Assembly: GCA_032173965.1 (NCBI GenBank)
Contig: CM063290.1
Coordinates: 4,043,501-4,107,500, forward strand
From: Sitta carolinensis
Taxonomy: Eukaryota; Chordata; Aves; Passeriformes; Sittidae
Length of the DNA: 64,000 nt
Direction: 5' to 3'
Part shown: positions 1 to 12,800 of the stretch, piece by piece
How the letters are laid out: every line of letters starts with the position of its first letter
How positions within the stretch are numbered: position 1 is the first letter of the stretch
The notes under the pieces: generated by a model
The model's input: only the letters and a program-made list of their open reading frames with translations
Told to the model about the DNA's origin: nothing
The model's database searches: none
Program-made: the position numbers and the translations under genes

Positions 1-148
1 TGTGCAGTACAAGGGCCATATTCTTTGTATAGAGCCCATTCAGTGTTGAAGGTGACTGGATGAAAAGGGAGGACACTCCAGAGCCTGCAGCAGGCTACCA
101 CCAGCAGATAGTCAAGGAAATGGCTCCTATCGGATTGCTGAGGAATTG

Positions 149-372
149 CCTTCCTTCCTTCCTTCCTTCCTTTCCTCCTTCCTTCCTTCCTTCCGCCCTT
201 CCTTCCCCCTTCCACCTTCCACCTCTCCCTTCCTTCACACTACCTTCCTTCCTTCAACACTGCCTTCCTTCCTTCAACACTGCCTTCCTTCCTTCAACAC
301 TTCCTTCCTCCAACACTTCCTTCCAACACTTCCAACACTTCCTTCCTTCCAACACTTCCCTCCCTCCTTCCT
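149..372. repeat. CTTC-rich simple repeat / short minisatellite
   Basis: The tract begins as pure CCTT tetranucleotides and passes into tandem copies of a ~16-17 bp unit (ccttccttcaacactg), then into shorter ccaacacttcctt variants. One strand is almost purely pyrimidine. The open reading frames here (Pro/Ser/Phe/Leu repeats) are by-products of the repeat and are not genes. Confidence 0.95.
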
Positions 373-2574
373 GTGATTCCATTGCCAGCATGTGGCCTTG
401 TCTTTCTGGTGGAGCTGTAGCTGTGGTAACCCCATATCATTTTCTGGATCCAGGATGATTGAAGCCAAAGCAATCAGACATAGATCAAAATCCAATAAAT
501 TGACAGGAGTAAGTAAATATAAGGGTATAAGAAGATATGTACCACAAAGAGCAAAATGCCACCTAACTCAGCGTCCTTCCCCAGGGGCCAGGAGAAAGTA
601 CCTGAATCAGAGCACAGGAACAAAGCAATGATGAATTCAGGATAATTCCTTTATTACGAGGGTTCTATCTCGCAGACAGAGGTGATATCTATATTTACTG
701 TCAGCTCACGATGTGTTTTGTTCCATCAATGTATCCAGCTGGTTTTTGGGCCAAGCTCCCAGCATCCATACTGCTGTATTAGATCACACAGCTGGGGGAA
801 AGAAGAGGGAAGAGAAGTTAATGAATTGCTGTTGGTTTGGCTTCAGTTGAAAAGGAAACCACTGCACTTGTATGCAACATCCTTCTCAACAGCAATTCTG
901 AGTCTACAGTAATCACAAGGGCAGTTGGCCCTTCATGGGCTGTCTTCACTGCCTGGTTCTGCAATGCTTCCTTTTGCAGCCTGCCCCACAGCTGACAGAC
1001 ACTAACCTTAAACACAAGCCATTTGAACCTTCACTTCCACTCCATCGTTTCCTTGGAATTCAGCCACTTGCTTCTCTCCTGCTCTGCCATTCTGATGACT
1101 GAGAATAAACTTGTTCCATGTGTGACTCAGTCATGATTTGCTCCGTACTCCAGAGTGGTAGGAATTCACCATCCAGCAGCACCTTACACATTCCCTTGCC
1201 CATTTTCCATCCCTCAGTCCTTTCTTAGAAATCTGCTGGAAGTGACGGGTTTGCTCCCTGTGCTGCTCCATGCCCAGCTGTTCTGGGAAGAGCTCCTGCA
1301 ATTTAGTGTTTCACATCAAAATTTCTGGATGAAAAAAAAAAAAAAAAAAAAAAAGACTTTAACCAGATATCCAAGGTGCTTTTCTGGCAGCAAATAGCCT
1401 GATGTACTGCAGATAACCACCATGCCAAAAAAAACCCTGCAAAATGAAGAGCTGAGCATTGAAGGTGGGCTTGTGAATCAGCAATAGATTCAGAGACAGA
1501 GGGCATAGAGGAGTAAGACCTAAGACCTTAAAAGAGCCCGAAAAGTAGAAGTATGAGGGATGATGACCCATCAGGAGGGGATTGCACCCTTCAGCAGGAG
1601 GCCAGAGTGCACCTGCCATGGAGCAGGGAGAGTTTCACAGCTGAAGCTCAGTTGTGCCTGTGCAGGGAGAGCAGAGGGGTCAGAGCTGCACCGTGCCAAA
1701 GCCCTCACTGCAGCCATCCTGTATTATTAGCAATCTGTAAGTTACAGATGGCTGAAACCTCTTCTGCAAGAAAACCTCCATGTCAGATGTGTTTTTATGT
1801 TACTGTAAGTCAAGCACATGAAATAACTGTTAAAATTATTGCCAACTTAAAGCATGTATTTTTAAATAAATGCAGTCTGCCTGCTTTTTATGAGGCATTG
1901 TTTTATTGTAACCATAAAACCTTCAATTCCCTCTACCTAGAAGTTCATCCTTTGAATTACACTTTTCTAGTTCACTCACTCTGCAGTCAGTCAGCTTAAT
2001 TTGTAACTTGTATAGATTTTCTGCCCAGCAACAGCAAAAGGAAAACATTCAACAGAAAAAGATGTCGTACCAGAAAGAGCACAAAACCTGGCACTGAAGC
2101 TGAGGGGTAAATACACTGCTGGAAGCATTTTTAGGTTCTCAATTGCCCAATTTTCAATCTGAATCCAAATCATAGGAACAGAGAGGGGCAACAAGATTTA
2201 AGGGGACTGGACAAGACAATGCTGCACTGCACATACTTTTCCCAAAGTGCCAGGGTGTGGTTTGGAAACACAGAGCCAGAATAAATGATTATACGCTTTG
2301 CTAACTCCACTGACCTCATAGCACAAGTATGTGGGACAACCTCTGGCAAAAGGCCCTTCTGTTTTATATAGGTTGCTTTCTGAATCTAATTCTGTAAGTA
2401 TATGAGGTCTGAGCAATGAGTCTGTTTAAATAAGTACCAGTTAACAAAGATGCTGAATTGAGCATCTTTAAGGCCTTACATCCTATTTCAGAGTATCAAA
2501 ACTTAAACACAGACTTTTACAGCCAGAGCTGGAGCATGGTCAAGGGCTGAGTGGGGAGAGGGGCTGGGGGGCTC
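373..2574. other. Unassigned flank upstream of SEC62
   Basis: I recognise no exon here. In human the next gene upstream of SEC62 is SAMD7, but none of its SAM-domain or other coding sequence is visible. The ORFs are short, use no recognisable protein family and have no convincing splice context. AT-rich stretches around 1800-1930 could be 3' UTR or plain intergenic DNA; the sequence does not decide it. Confidence 0.5.
1332..1354 (+). repeat. Poly-A tract (23 A)
   Basis: An uninterrupted run of 23 A. It could be the tail of an old retroposed sequence, but I see no recognisable source gene just upstream and no clear target-site duplication, so it is listed only as a homopolymer. Confidence 0.9.
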
Positions 2575-2850
2575 TTTTCTAGTGGTGTCCTGTGACAAGG
2601 AGCAATGGCCATAAAGTAAAACACAAGAAGTTCCACCTCACCATGAGGATTAATTTCTTCACATTGAGGGTGGCAGAGCACTCGGACAGGCTGTCCAGGT
2701 AGTTTGTGGAGTGTCCCTCTGTAGAGACTTTCCAAAAGCTCCTGGACACGTTCCTGTGTCACCCGCTCTGGGTGACCGTGCCTTGCTTGGCCGGGGAGTT
2801 GGACTGGATGATCTCCAGGGGTCCCTTCCGAATCCTGCGATTCTGAGAAG
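2575..2850 (+). mobile_element. CR1 LINE 3' end (truncated)
   Basis: The sequence follows the familiar CR1 3' region: acacaagaagttccacctc, then a ggtggcagagcac block, then ttggactggatgatctc and gtcccttcc ending at gattctgagaa. Only the last ~275 bp is present, which is the usual 5'-truncated state of bird CR1 copies. It ends where the GC-rich minisatellite before SEC62 begins. The family call is firm; the subfamily cannot be set by eye. Confidence 0.9.
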
Positions 2851-3237
2851 GGAGGGCGGACAGGGGGGTGCAGAACCGAGGGGAGGTGCTGAGGGGCTGA
2901 GGCGGGATGGAGATACCCAGGCGGGATGAGGGCACTGAGGGACAGGCAGGGCACTGCGGGGCGGTGATGGACCGAGGTGCCGAGGGACCGGGGTGGGATG
3001 AGGGACGGAGACGGGACGGTGAGGGACTGAGGCGGATCGCTGAGGGATGGAGAGGTGACGGTGAGGGACTGAAGCGGGTCGCTGAGGGGCAGGGGGACGG
3101 AGAGGGGACGATGAGGGACCGTGAGGGATGGAGAGGGGACGCTGAGGGAGCGAGGCGGGTCACTAAGGGACGAAGCGGGGACGCTGAGGGGGGCAGGCGG
3201 TCGCTGAGGGAGGGAGCCAGGCGGGTCGCTATGGGAC
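2851..3237. repeat. Degenerate half of GC-rich minisatellite
   Basis: Diverged copies of the motif gctgagggac / gagggatggagagg alternate with ggcgggtcgct-like blocks. They are clearly related to the homogeneous array that follows but carry many substitutions and length changes. Divergence falls towards SEC62, so the array seems to have been expanded or homogenised most recently at its promoter-proximal end. Confidence 0.85.
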
Positions 3238-3670
3238 CGGGCGGTCGCTGAGGGACCGGGCGGTCGCTGAGGGACGCTGAGGGACCGGGCGGTCGCTGAG
3301 GGACCGGGCGGTCGCTGAGGGACGCTGAGGGACCGGGCGGTCGCTGAGGGACCGGGCGGTCGCTATGGGACGCTGAGGGACCGGGCGGTCGCTGAGGGAC
3401 CGGGCGGTCGCTGAGGGACGCTGAGGGACCGGGCGGTCGCTGAGGGACCGGGCGGTCGCTATGGGACGCTGAGGGACCGGGCGGTCGCTGAGGGACCGGG
3501 CGGTCGCTAAGGCACGCTGAGGGACCGGGCGGTCGCTGAGGGACGCTGAGGGACCGGGCGGTCGCTGAGGGACCGGGCGGTCGCTGAGGGTCGCTGAGGG
3601 ACCGGGCGGTCGCTGAGGGTCGCTGAGGGACCGGGCGGTCGCTAAGGCACGCTGAGGGACCGGGCGGTCC
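3238..3670. repeat. 48-bp higher-order GC-rich minisatellite
   Basis: The array is built from a 19-bp block (cgggcggtcgctgagggac) and the same block plus 10 bp (gctgagggac). The two combine into a 48-bp higher-order unit that I count seven times, followed or interrupted by three lone 29-bp units. Copies differ at single sites, such as gctgag versus gctatg or gctaag. Each 19-bp block carries GGGCGG, the core of an Sp1-type GC box, so about eighteen such boxes lie in tandem. Since 48 is a multiple of three, long stop-free frames arise on both strands; these are not genes. Confidence 0.95.
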
Positions 3671-3802
3671 GCAGGGCGGGCCCGCGATGGGCGGAGGCGC
3701 GGCGGGCGCGCCCCCTCCCCGCCCCTCCGCCCGCTCCCGCCGCCTCTCGCGAGGCCGCCGCCCCCCCCCGCGCGCGTCACCGGCGGAGCGGACGGGGACA
3801 AC
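3640..3802 (+). promoter_or_regulatory. SEC62: SEC62 CpG-island promoter and 5' UTR
   Basis: Very GC-rich and CpG-dense sequence lies between the minisatellite and the SEC62 start codon, and continues to about 4170 in intron 1. No TATA box is visible, as expected for a housekeeping gene. The exact start site cannot be read. The start codon context contains AACATGGCGG, which fits the YY1-type promoter motif often centred on first exons. Confidence 0.75.
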
Positions 3803-6800
3803 ATGGCGGAGCGGCGGCGGCACAGGAAGCGCGTCCAGGTACCCGAGACTTCCCCTTCTCTTTCTCTCCCTTCCCGCCCGGGGGCTCTCCCTCTCCGTGC
3901 TTAGAGCGGCGTTCCCCGCGGCCTTCCCGCCCGAAGCTGTTGCGAGGCGGCGGCTGCGGGCGGCCCGCGGTGAGGGAGGAGAGCGCCCCAGTCTCGGGGC
4001 ACCGGGAGCCCCTCAGGCCGGGGCTGGAGCTCGGGCTGGCAGGTTCTCCTCAGAATTTTCTAGCAAATTGGTAAACTCTGTGAAAACAGAGCGGGGGAGC
4101 TCAAGGAGGAGCGTTTCGGGGCTGAGGGGCGGCCGGCGGGGCCCCCGGCACATCAGAGGCGCCCCCGCTTCATCCCCATGGGCTCTGCGCCCTCACAAGT
4201 TCTTCGTCTCTCCATGGCCAAAAAATGACATTTGGAGCTCTTCCTTGTTTTTAATCGCCGTGTTATACTCAGAATCTCCCCCGTTATCACTGTCGCACAA
4301 TAGCTTAGTGCGGGTAACACCAAAACACCCGAGAACTTGCACCTTCACCCAGCGTGTCCGGCCCAGGGATCGTAAGCAGAAGACGTGGGACAGATGGTAA
4401 AAACATCTTAAAAGCAAACGTGCCCCAACCAGGAAATAACGCGTGAAGGAAAGGAAATTTGTGTCTGGAAAACATAAACAAACAGGCACGCCTATAAATA
4501 GACCTAATCAGCTTTGAGGTCGTGTTAAAATGTAGTGATAATTGTGTGGTGGCACTGAGAGGCAAACTGAGGGCTGCCTCGGTGTTTGCACTTGGGAGCC
4601 TGGTAGGTCGAGGTGTAATTTTTACAGGGAGTTTTACAGAGTTTTTAAGGCATGTTTTGGGCATATTTACAGTATCAGTGATCATAACACTCGTTAATCT
4701 TACGTGTTATCAACACTCAGCCTAAACAGTGTTTGTTTGGGGTTTATTGCTCTGCTGTAAGAGCGGTTAATATTCACGGGAGAGATCACAGGGCCATTCA
4801 ACAATGCATGCTTCATATTTCACCGTTCTGCTTGGCTGCCCTCTCTCCTTTCTCATCCTTCCCTTTCCCAGCTCACTTTCCCTTCCCCCAGGAAGATGGA
4901 GATCTGCCTGTACCTGTAAAGGTTCCTTTTTTACCTTTAATTCAAATTAGCGAGGCAGGGGGAGAAATGGAAGGAGTGATTAAACAAAATCTTGTTGAAT
5001 GAGCCCTGTCCATCACAGCATTCAATGAATTATTGCAAAACATCAGAGAATTATTCTCTTAAAGATTTTTATAGGTTGTCCCTTTCCAAGGATGACTATA
5101 GCTCAATAAAGCGCCCATCAAACCAAATTTAAAGGTAATTTAATGTTTGTATAACACCCAAGGCTGTGGTCTTGCAGGCAGTTAAGCACATACTTAATTT
5201 CCACTCTGTTCGCAGTAAAAGTATTTCCCAGATTGTTAGTAATTAAATCGATGTCTGGGTTTTAATACTTATTGTCATGGCCTATATATGTGATAAAATT
5301 ATGCAAATAAATGGGTATCTTCATAGGTTCCTAGTGTAGGTCAATGACAATGGGAAGACTAGACGGTGAACAAAGAATACTGGTGAATACCCACGGGTGT
5401 TCTTAACTGGTCAGTGAATAAAACAACTCATATTTTTCTTGGTAGTTGGGTTTGGGTTTCGTTTTTCTTAAGCTTTTTGAACTTTACTGGCATATTTGCA
5501 GTATGGTTATCACGTTTTTCTGGCTCATGCTGCAAGCGTCTTCTAAAATGAAGTGTGGGATTTTTATTCGTAGGTGCTTCAAGTGTTTTAGCAGTGTGTA
5601 CTTAATTTAAGGTGATGTTGGCCCCCTAAAGAGATTATTTATTGTACTGCATGCTAGTCTGACATCTGAATACCCTGCTGTCATTAAACAGAGCTGTATT
5701 TCTTGACAGGAGTGAGGTTCTTGGGAGAAGTTGGTGTATTTAACTGTGGAAGAGGCTGATGTAATGGAGTTCAGTTAGAAAAACTATGGGCACAGGACCT
5801 GGGTTTGGAATGAATTTTTGTAGGATTTTCTGCCTGCCATCAAGATTAGAATGGTGGTAGTTAGGTCAGATAGCTAGACATGAAAAAAGGCTCAAAAATA
5901 GTTCAAAGTTCTGTCTAGCCTGCTCCACGTTTCCCGTCGGAAGCAGTCACAGGAAGGATGTGTTTTATGGAATGCTCTTTCATCAAAAGACACCTTGCCC
6001 AATGTGTGTTGCGTAGCCTAGACTTCCTCTGAAAGTTACAAAAGTTGCAAAAATTTTAACATCAGAAGTTTGAACAAAGATATTTCAGAGGTAAAATTCT
6101 CCAAGTGTCTTTCCTGATGGCAGTTTAACTGTAATGAACACAGATTAATTCAGACATGCAGTAGTGAGGGGAGGCTGGTCTGTAGGATGCAGATTGCTTA
6201 CCCAGTGGCTCCCGTGTGATTCAAATGTCTGAAACCAAAAATGCTTACTGTGTATAAAGGACTTACTGAAAGGAAAACAACATATGTTGTCTAATGGCTA
6301 GTTTAATCTTTTGATTAATACATCTCAAAAGATGGGAGATGGCTTTTAATGCCTGTTACTCCAGCAGCCTCATCAAAGCTATTTCATGTCTTGGAACGAT
6401 ATTCTTTTCCGTATGTGTCCTGAAATATTCACTTAACCACAAAATGTTCAGTGTTGTTTCCTTTGACAGGCGTTGGGCCGGGTAACACGTGGCACTGTGC
6501 TGGCAGCTCTGCAGTTTGACTGTTAAAGAGGCATTAAGTTTTCATTACCTTGGCTGCATTCCACATGCACAGTTTTAGTCTGCCCGTGTCAGGTTTTGGG
6601 CTGATCTTTGCTTTGGGATTAACAGCGCTTGCGTCGCACCTTGTTGCTATGTCCTGCACTCCAGAAATGTTAATGCACATAAATACTGCTCCTGAAAAGA
6701 GAGAGAACAGCTCCCGGGCAGTTTGGGGCTCAGTGTCTCACTGCAAATTGATGGCTGAGGTGGCATCAGTGTCATTAATGACAGGTACTTTTCCTTGTTG

Positions 6801-9800
6801 ACTTTTTTCCTGTGATTCAAGCTCTGAGATTCTCCTGATGAAGGACATCTACTAATCATTAACTGTTGTAGCCTACAGTTGGGTCCTGTCTGATTTGGGT
6901 TCTGCTGGAAGGAAAATGCAACAGCTGTGCTGCTGCTCCTGTGCTGCAGTTTTGTGTGAATGACTCTGGAAAAGATCTGCAGAAAGGACAGTGCAATGGT
7001 TTTCCAGTAACCCATATTTTAGTCCAGCTTGCCCATTCAGCTTTATTTTCTTCATAAATTTTTGTAAAGATGGGTGGGATGATAACAAAGGAGAATGCTT
7101 AAATTATGTCTGTCTTTGAAAGCTGAGTGGTATCAGTTGATAGAGGAAGAAACAAAGATCAAAGGGGCAAAAAAAAGTGGAAAAATGGGAATTAAAAGTA
7201 ACAGCCTGAGTTGTCATCAAAACAAGTCAGTCTTTTGGAAATCTTGAGTTACATTTTTGGAGGTGGAAAGGGAAAAAGTCAAAACAGCTGGCCCGGGGTT
7301 GGAAGGGGACTGAAGTTGGTGTGGTTTGGCTTCAAAATACTGTACATTGCTCCTTGGATCCGTTTTAGAACTCTGTATGTTTACAGAGTTATGTGTGTTT
7401 TGCTCAAAAAACTTAGCAATGGTTGAAAAGAAAGAGGGATACTTCTGTTTTCATAGGATATGTACTGGACTGAAAAACATCTGCTAATCTTTTTCTGTAA
7501 AGAAAATTAATGTTTTGTGGCCAGCACATGGCCACGGTAATCCAGAAGAACTGGTTTCTCCACATGGCTCTGCCACAGTTTCTTTTAGGAGACCTGGGGC
7601 AGTCCTTGTACTGGTCAGCACTGCAGGAGTCCGGCAAGTTTATGTTTGTTAGGCACTGAAGGAAACAGGGATGGCCTGAGAGCAAGTCCTAACACCCTGG
7701 TGTGTTTGTTCCCCCCGTCCACTCCAGTCATGCCATTTTGTGTGCTTTTCCTTTGTCTATGGCACGTTGGTTTCTTTTAGGCAAAGTACAAATATCTCAG
7801 CAGCACCCAGTCCCCTGCCACAGAGCATCCACTCTGAGGTCCTGACAGTCAACAAGGAAGGGAAAAAGATAATCCTGCAGTTCAGCCCAAGCTGTGATGT
7901 GCTCAGCACTCTGAGAAGAGTAGGCTAATGCAGTTGTAGTGTCTTTATAATGAGGAGAGGTGTGTGGAATGGAACCTGGGCTGACACAGTGTCATTTTCG
8001 ATGTAGCCTCTCAGCTTGAAAAACAGGCACCACATGATAAATGTGCTTAAATTTCTGCTTTTCCTTATCTGAAAACTGTATAAACTATTAGGCTTCAGCA
8101 GTCTGCTTTGAGGGATGGTGTTCTGAAAATCTAAGAGCAAAGAAATCAACTGGATACTTCTTTCATTGAAATAAAAGAATTTTGATGACCCCTTTGAAAC
8201 AGAGGGGCATAAATCCTTGTAAAGCATTTGGCTGCACACGGAATAACTTGTCTTGCTAGTGACACTCCTCATTTACTCTCTTCTGATTTTCCAGAAACCC
8301 TGTTTATGTTACCTGGTTGTGGAAGGGAATTGTCTGTCTTGGGTTATTCCTGTCTTCTTACAACTGTGACACAAAGAGGGAATAAAATGAGTGCAGTTTT
8401 CAAACCAGAAATGTGCTCTGCCCTTTTATCACCCATTGAGTGTTCCAGGAGTAGGAAAACCTGAATAAGTCATGCTTGGGCAGAGCTGAAGGGGACAAGG
8501 AAGCTCATGGACACACAGGTTTCAGTGGCTCAGTTCAGATGTTGTGATGTGTTCAGGCCTCTGGTGCTGCAGTCCCAGCTGGGGGTTGAATGAACTGGGA
8601 ACTGCATCCATGCATTGGAGTCCAGAAGGGACTGTGCTGTACTTTGATTTGGGAGATAAATTGGGTAAACTGGATTAGGACTTTCCCTTCACTTCAGTGA
8701 GTCTGGAAGGTACCTGGGTTTGATTGTCCTTTTATGAATTTATACTGTGATTGAGAATTATTCTTAAAAATTTAAAAGGTCTTTGCATTTCTAGCAAGTC
8801 ACTAGGCTGAGCACTGCTTTTCCTGTCAGTAGGTAGAGTTGTTCTGTCTAGACAAGTAAAAATTTTGGTTTGATTTTTTATTTTTTTTAATTTTTAATTG
8901 TTGGAGTTTGTAAGTTACCAGGGATTGTAAGTCTCTAAATTTTACATGCTGTCCTGTGACAGCATGGGCTGCTTTTAAAACTGGACACAAAATTTAGTGG
9001 AAATGTAACTTTTAAAAGTCGTGCCCAGGGTAATGAACTTGCTATTGCTTTGGTTGATTTCTTTTATTGATGGAATATATTGTTTTCTGTCAGTCATCTA
9101 TTTTCATATCTCAAAAGAAGCCTGGCTCTGCAAACAAAAGGATCAAAATAGGATGAAAAATGGAGATTAAATTTTAGGGGGCACTTTCTCAGAATGAGCT
9201 CAGTTAACCATGGCAGTCTCTCTCTGATGGGAAGCTTTTCTTGTTCAGTTGTTATGAAACTATCCCTCATGGACAAAGCAATAGAGAGAAAGGAGCAATA
9301 AAAAACAGTCTCCTGGTGCCAGCCCCTGCCTGTGTAGTGCATCACATGACCCAGCAGGATCATAAATATTTTAGGAAGAATGAGAAAAACCACCTTAGCA
9401 GAGGCATAAGCACTGAAGTGGATATCTGCAGTTTCTCTGTTTTGCTGTCTGTGCTGTGAAGGACATTGGCCCTGTGAATTGTTCCAAATTTCATTTGCTG
9501 GCAGGAGTTACTAGAAAAGCAGCATTTCACACACAGCTGCTGCCTGCAGTCCCAGTCTCCTGGTGCCTTATCCCATGTGGCAGTGGTAGGACACAGTCAC
9601 TTGTTCTCTTTCAGTGCATTGGAGCCCCTTTTGTTGCTATGCAGTTACTCTGGTACCGAGTTTGGTGGTTTGGTTTGATTTACAGTTACTGGTACAACTG
9701 TGCCATGTAAGAGGTAACCCGAAACCACAGAACATAAATTATGTGCATACATGCACTGTCAGGGAACAGTTTTCTTACCTGATATTCAATACAGATTTTT

Positions 9801-12800
9801 AAAATTTAAAAATAAAAGGATTCAACATGCAGAAGGAGGTAATATCCTTTTGAGGACTGTTAGGATCATCTGGCCTAATTTGGGCATATGTTTTTGAAAC
9901 TACCTGGTGAGTGAGGATATTTCTGCTTTCATATGGAGGATTTAGGCTTTTGAAAAAAAAGTCCATGGACTCCATGGAGTCTTTTGGTCGTTTGGATACC
10001 TTGTGTCTGTATTATTCTCTTCAAAATTCCCCTCTGATAGGAAATCTCCTCTAGAAGGATACTCATTAACCAGTTGGTTTTGAAAGTTAGCTGTTGAAAC
10101 TGTTGAAAATTAACAACTCTTACCATCTGAAGCTTTTGTTTTATTGTAACTCCATTTGTTTAACCTTGCATTTCCATTTAATGTGCTGCTTGTGATATCA
10201 TGATTATACATCTTAAAAGCAGTGATGGAGACTGTATATGTTTATTGACCTTTAGGAAAATTGGGTCTTTAAAGAGACTCTGAAATTTTTATTCCTGTAA
10301 ATGACCAATCTGATTAGTGGTTTATATAAACTATTTCTTCAACAACATGAGAGAAACAGGTACAGAAAAGGCACTGCAGTGTGGAAGGCTGTTCTGGTGT
10401 TTCTGTGTTTCTGATCCACAAGTAGCAGGGGGGTTGGAGAATTAAACCTTATGGATTAAAAGAATTTACAGAAAAGAATTTTGAGGAAGTTAGCAGTTTA
10501 ATATCCCAACCTGCATTTTTTTCAGATATGTTTCTGTGAAGCAGGAACATGAGAAAGTTCTTACATTCCCTACTTGCAAATATTAGATGTTAATTTTACA
10601 TACCTGAAAATGCCCATCTCCATCCTTCTGTACACATCTCAGAGTTCTGTTACCTCTCTGCAAGGTGGTAAAAGCACAGAATTTGCAAATGTGTGCAGAC
10701 TAAGGGCTCCCTTCTCATAAAACATTGGTTTTGATGTTTGTATTTCATCCTGCTGTGCTTTCATCCTGATGATTGACTCTGTAGATTGGAAGAATTTCCT
10801 CAAGGGTACTCTAAAGTATCATTCTGTAGTCATGCAGTGGGCAAAGAAATTTTCTAGCCAAATCTTTCAGCTTCTTTTCAACATGGTTTTCTCCTTCTCA
10901 TATGAAATGTGAGCTGCTCTGTGTTCTGTCAGTGCCTACATTGCTGTCATTTCATACACACTCATTCCTCACTCTGTTTTTCCTTTGTTCCCAGCTTCAC
11001 AACTGTTTCCATCCCAGCTGTGTGCCTTAAGCAGCTTCCCATGTGCTGCTTTCCTCTTAGGCCTTCCTTTAGTTTGCTCTTTCTATAGATCTGCTGAAGG
11101 AGTTTGTACTCCTTACCTTCAGTTCATCTAACCTGAGATTTGCTGCTTTTTTGCTTCCTGTAGACAGAAAGTTCTCAGGAAAAATGACTTAACTTAGTTT
11201 TTTCACATCCTTTATATTTCATTTGTTATTTATATATTGCCATGAAATAATGAAGACTTTGCAATATCTGATTTTTAAACCCAAATGGGTGATTTTCTTA
11301 TGTGTTTAAAACTGTATTAATAATTTTTGACTTTTCCCACTATAGGAAGTTGGTGAGCCATTCAAGGAGGAGAAGGCTGTTGCTAAATACCTGCGCTTCA
11401 ACTGTCCAACAAAATCCACCAACATGATGGGCCACCGAGTTGATTATTTTATTGGTAGGGTTGCTTTTAAACAGAGAATTCAGATTTCTTCTAACATTGC
11501 ACTTGGAGGGTGGGAGAGGCTGTTTTATTTTTATTAATAGTACTTTATCTAATAAGTATTGATCTTACAGTTTGGTTTTGAAAACTTATCTAGACATTAG
11601 GAAGCCATAAAATTAATCTCACTAGCCTGGAGTAAATGCAATAAATTTTTCACTCTGTGATTTATAGGTGTGTGATGTCAAGAGGAATGTATTTCAGAAC
11701 AGTGACTAGTCTTACTTGAAAGATTGAAAGGATGAGGAACATCACCAGATGTAGACTACAACATAGACTAAATGTTAAAAATAACGTTAATTTAATGCAT
11801 TTTTAATTAATTTTTTTTCCTCTAGCTTCAAAAGCTGTGGATTGCCTCCTGGATTCTAAATGGGCAAAGGCAAAGAAAGGAGAGGAGGCTCTCTTTACAA
11901 CCCGAGAGTCTGTAGTTGATTACTGCAACAGGTATGAGCCAGGCTGCTTCCTCAGTGTCATCAATGGCTGTAGTTGTCCAGATGTCACAGTGATTAGGAA
12001 CCAATGTAACTGGGCTTTGTGTATGCTAAAACTTTCATGGTTGTATGCAAAAATAATGATTGCTGTGTTTGAGGGTGGAAATGATGTAGTTTCATTATTT
12101 TTGTTCCCAAAACTCTCTCGGGCTTTCACTGCACTGCTTGGGGCAGCAAGGTCAGCCAAAGGAGTTCTCCTGAATGTTGACAATACTTGAAGTTAGGAGG
12201 GTCAGAGCTCTCAAATCTCTGTCCCTGCTGTCTGAGGAGCAGAATTCTGTACTGCTCTTCCTGTTGGGAATTTGGCTGTGCTCCTTTCAAGGGTGTTTCT
12301 AGTTGGTGACAACCTCAAGAATACCAAATCCTACACCCTGGTGCCCTGCTGGCCATATACTTATATCCTTCTGTCTCCATAGATAAACAGATAATATATG
12401 TACTTGCAATGAGGTCTGTTTGTAGCTGACAGGATGGGAATAATTGGCACAGGTACCACAGTTTTAACAGAGCAGTTCTGTTTGTTATGCATCACTTACC
12501 AGAGATCTCAAGTTGTATATCCACTTCCTTATTTTGCTATGAAATTTGTTGGCATGAACTGAAAATAAATATTGCAGGAATTGCATTAATGGGAAAGATA
12601 ATTAAATGGATCTGGTGGCTTGCTGTATTCTGTCTTGTGTGTTCATTTACATCTGCAAGATGCTGCCACAGAAAAGTACAGTTTTTACCCAGTTTTGAAC
12701 AGGTGAACCAAAAAAAAGCAAAGCAACAGGCAAGACATGGGATAAGTAGGTCTGGTGTGTGTGGCTGTAAATAGAGCAGGTGATGGTGACCTTGCCTTTC

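Noticed and set aside
60..458. Pro/Ser/Phe-rich frames
   Set aside because: They are produced by the CTTC repeat.
1332..1354. Retrogene tail
   Set aside because: A 23-A run alone, with no recognisable parent sequence and no target-site duplication seen.
2759..3823. Minus-strand 354-codon frame rich in LSDRPVPQRP repeats
   Set aside because: It is translation of the 48-bp minisatellite; the unit length is divisible by three and lacks stops, so frames stay open on both strands. There is no family resemblance or splice context.
10760..10790. Possible C/D-box snoRNA in SEC62 intron 1 (cctgatgattgactc)
   Set aside because: No paired D box or terminal stem at a suitable distance; similar TGATGA words elsewhere in introns also lacked partners.
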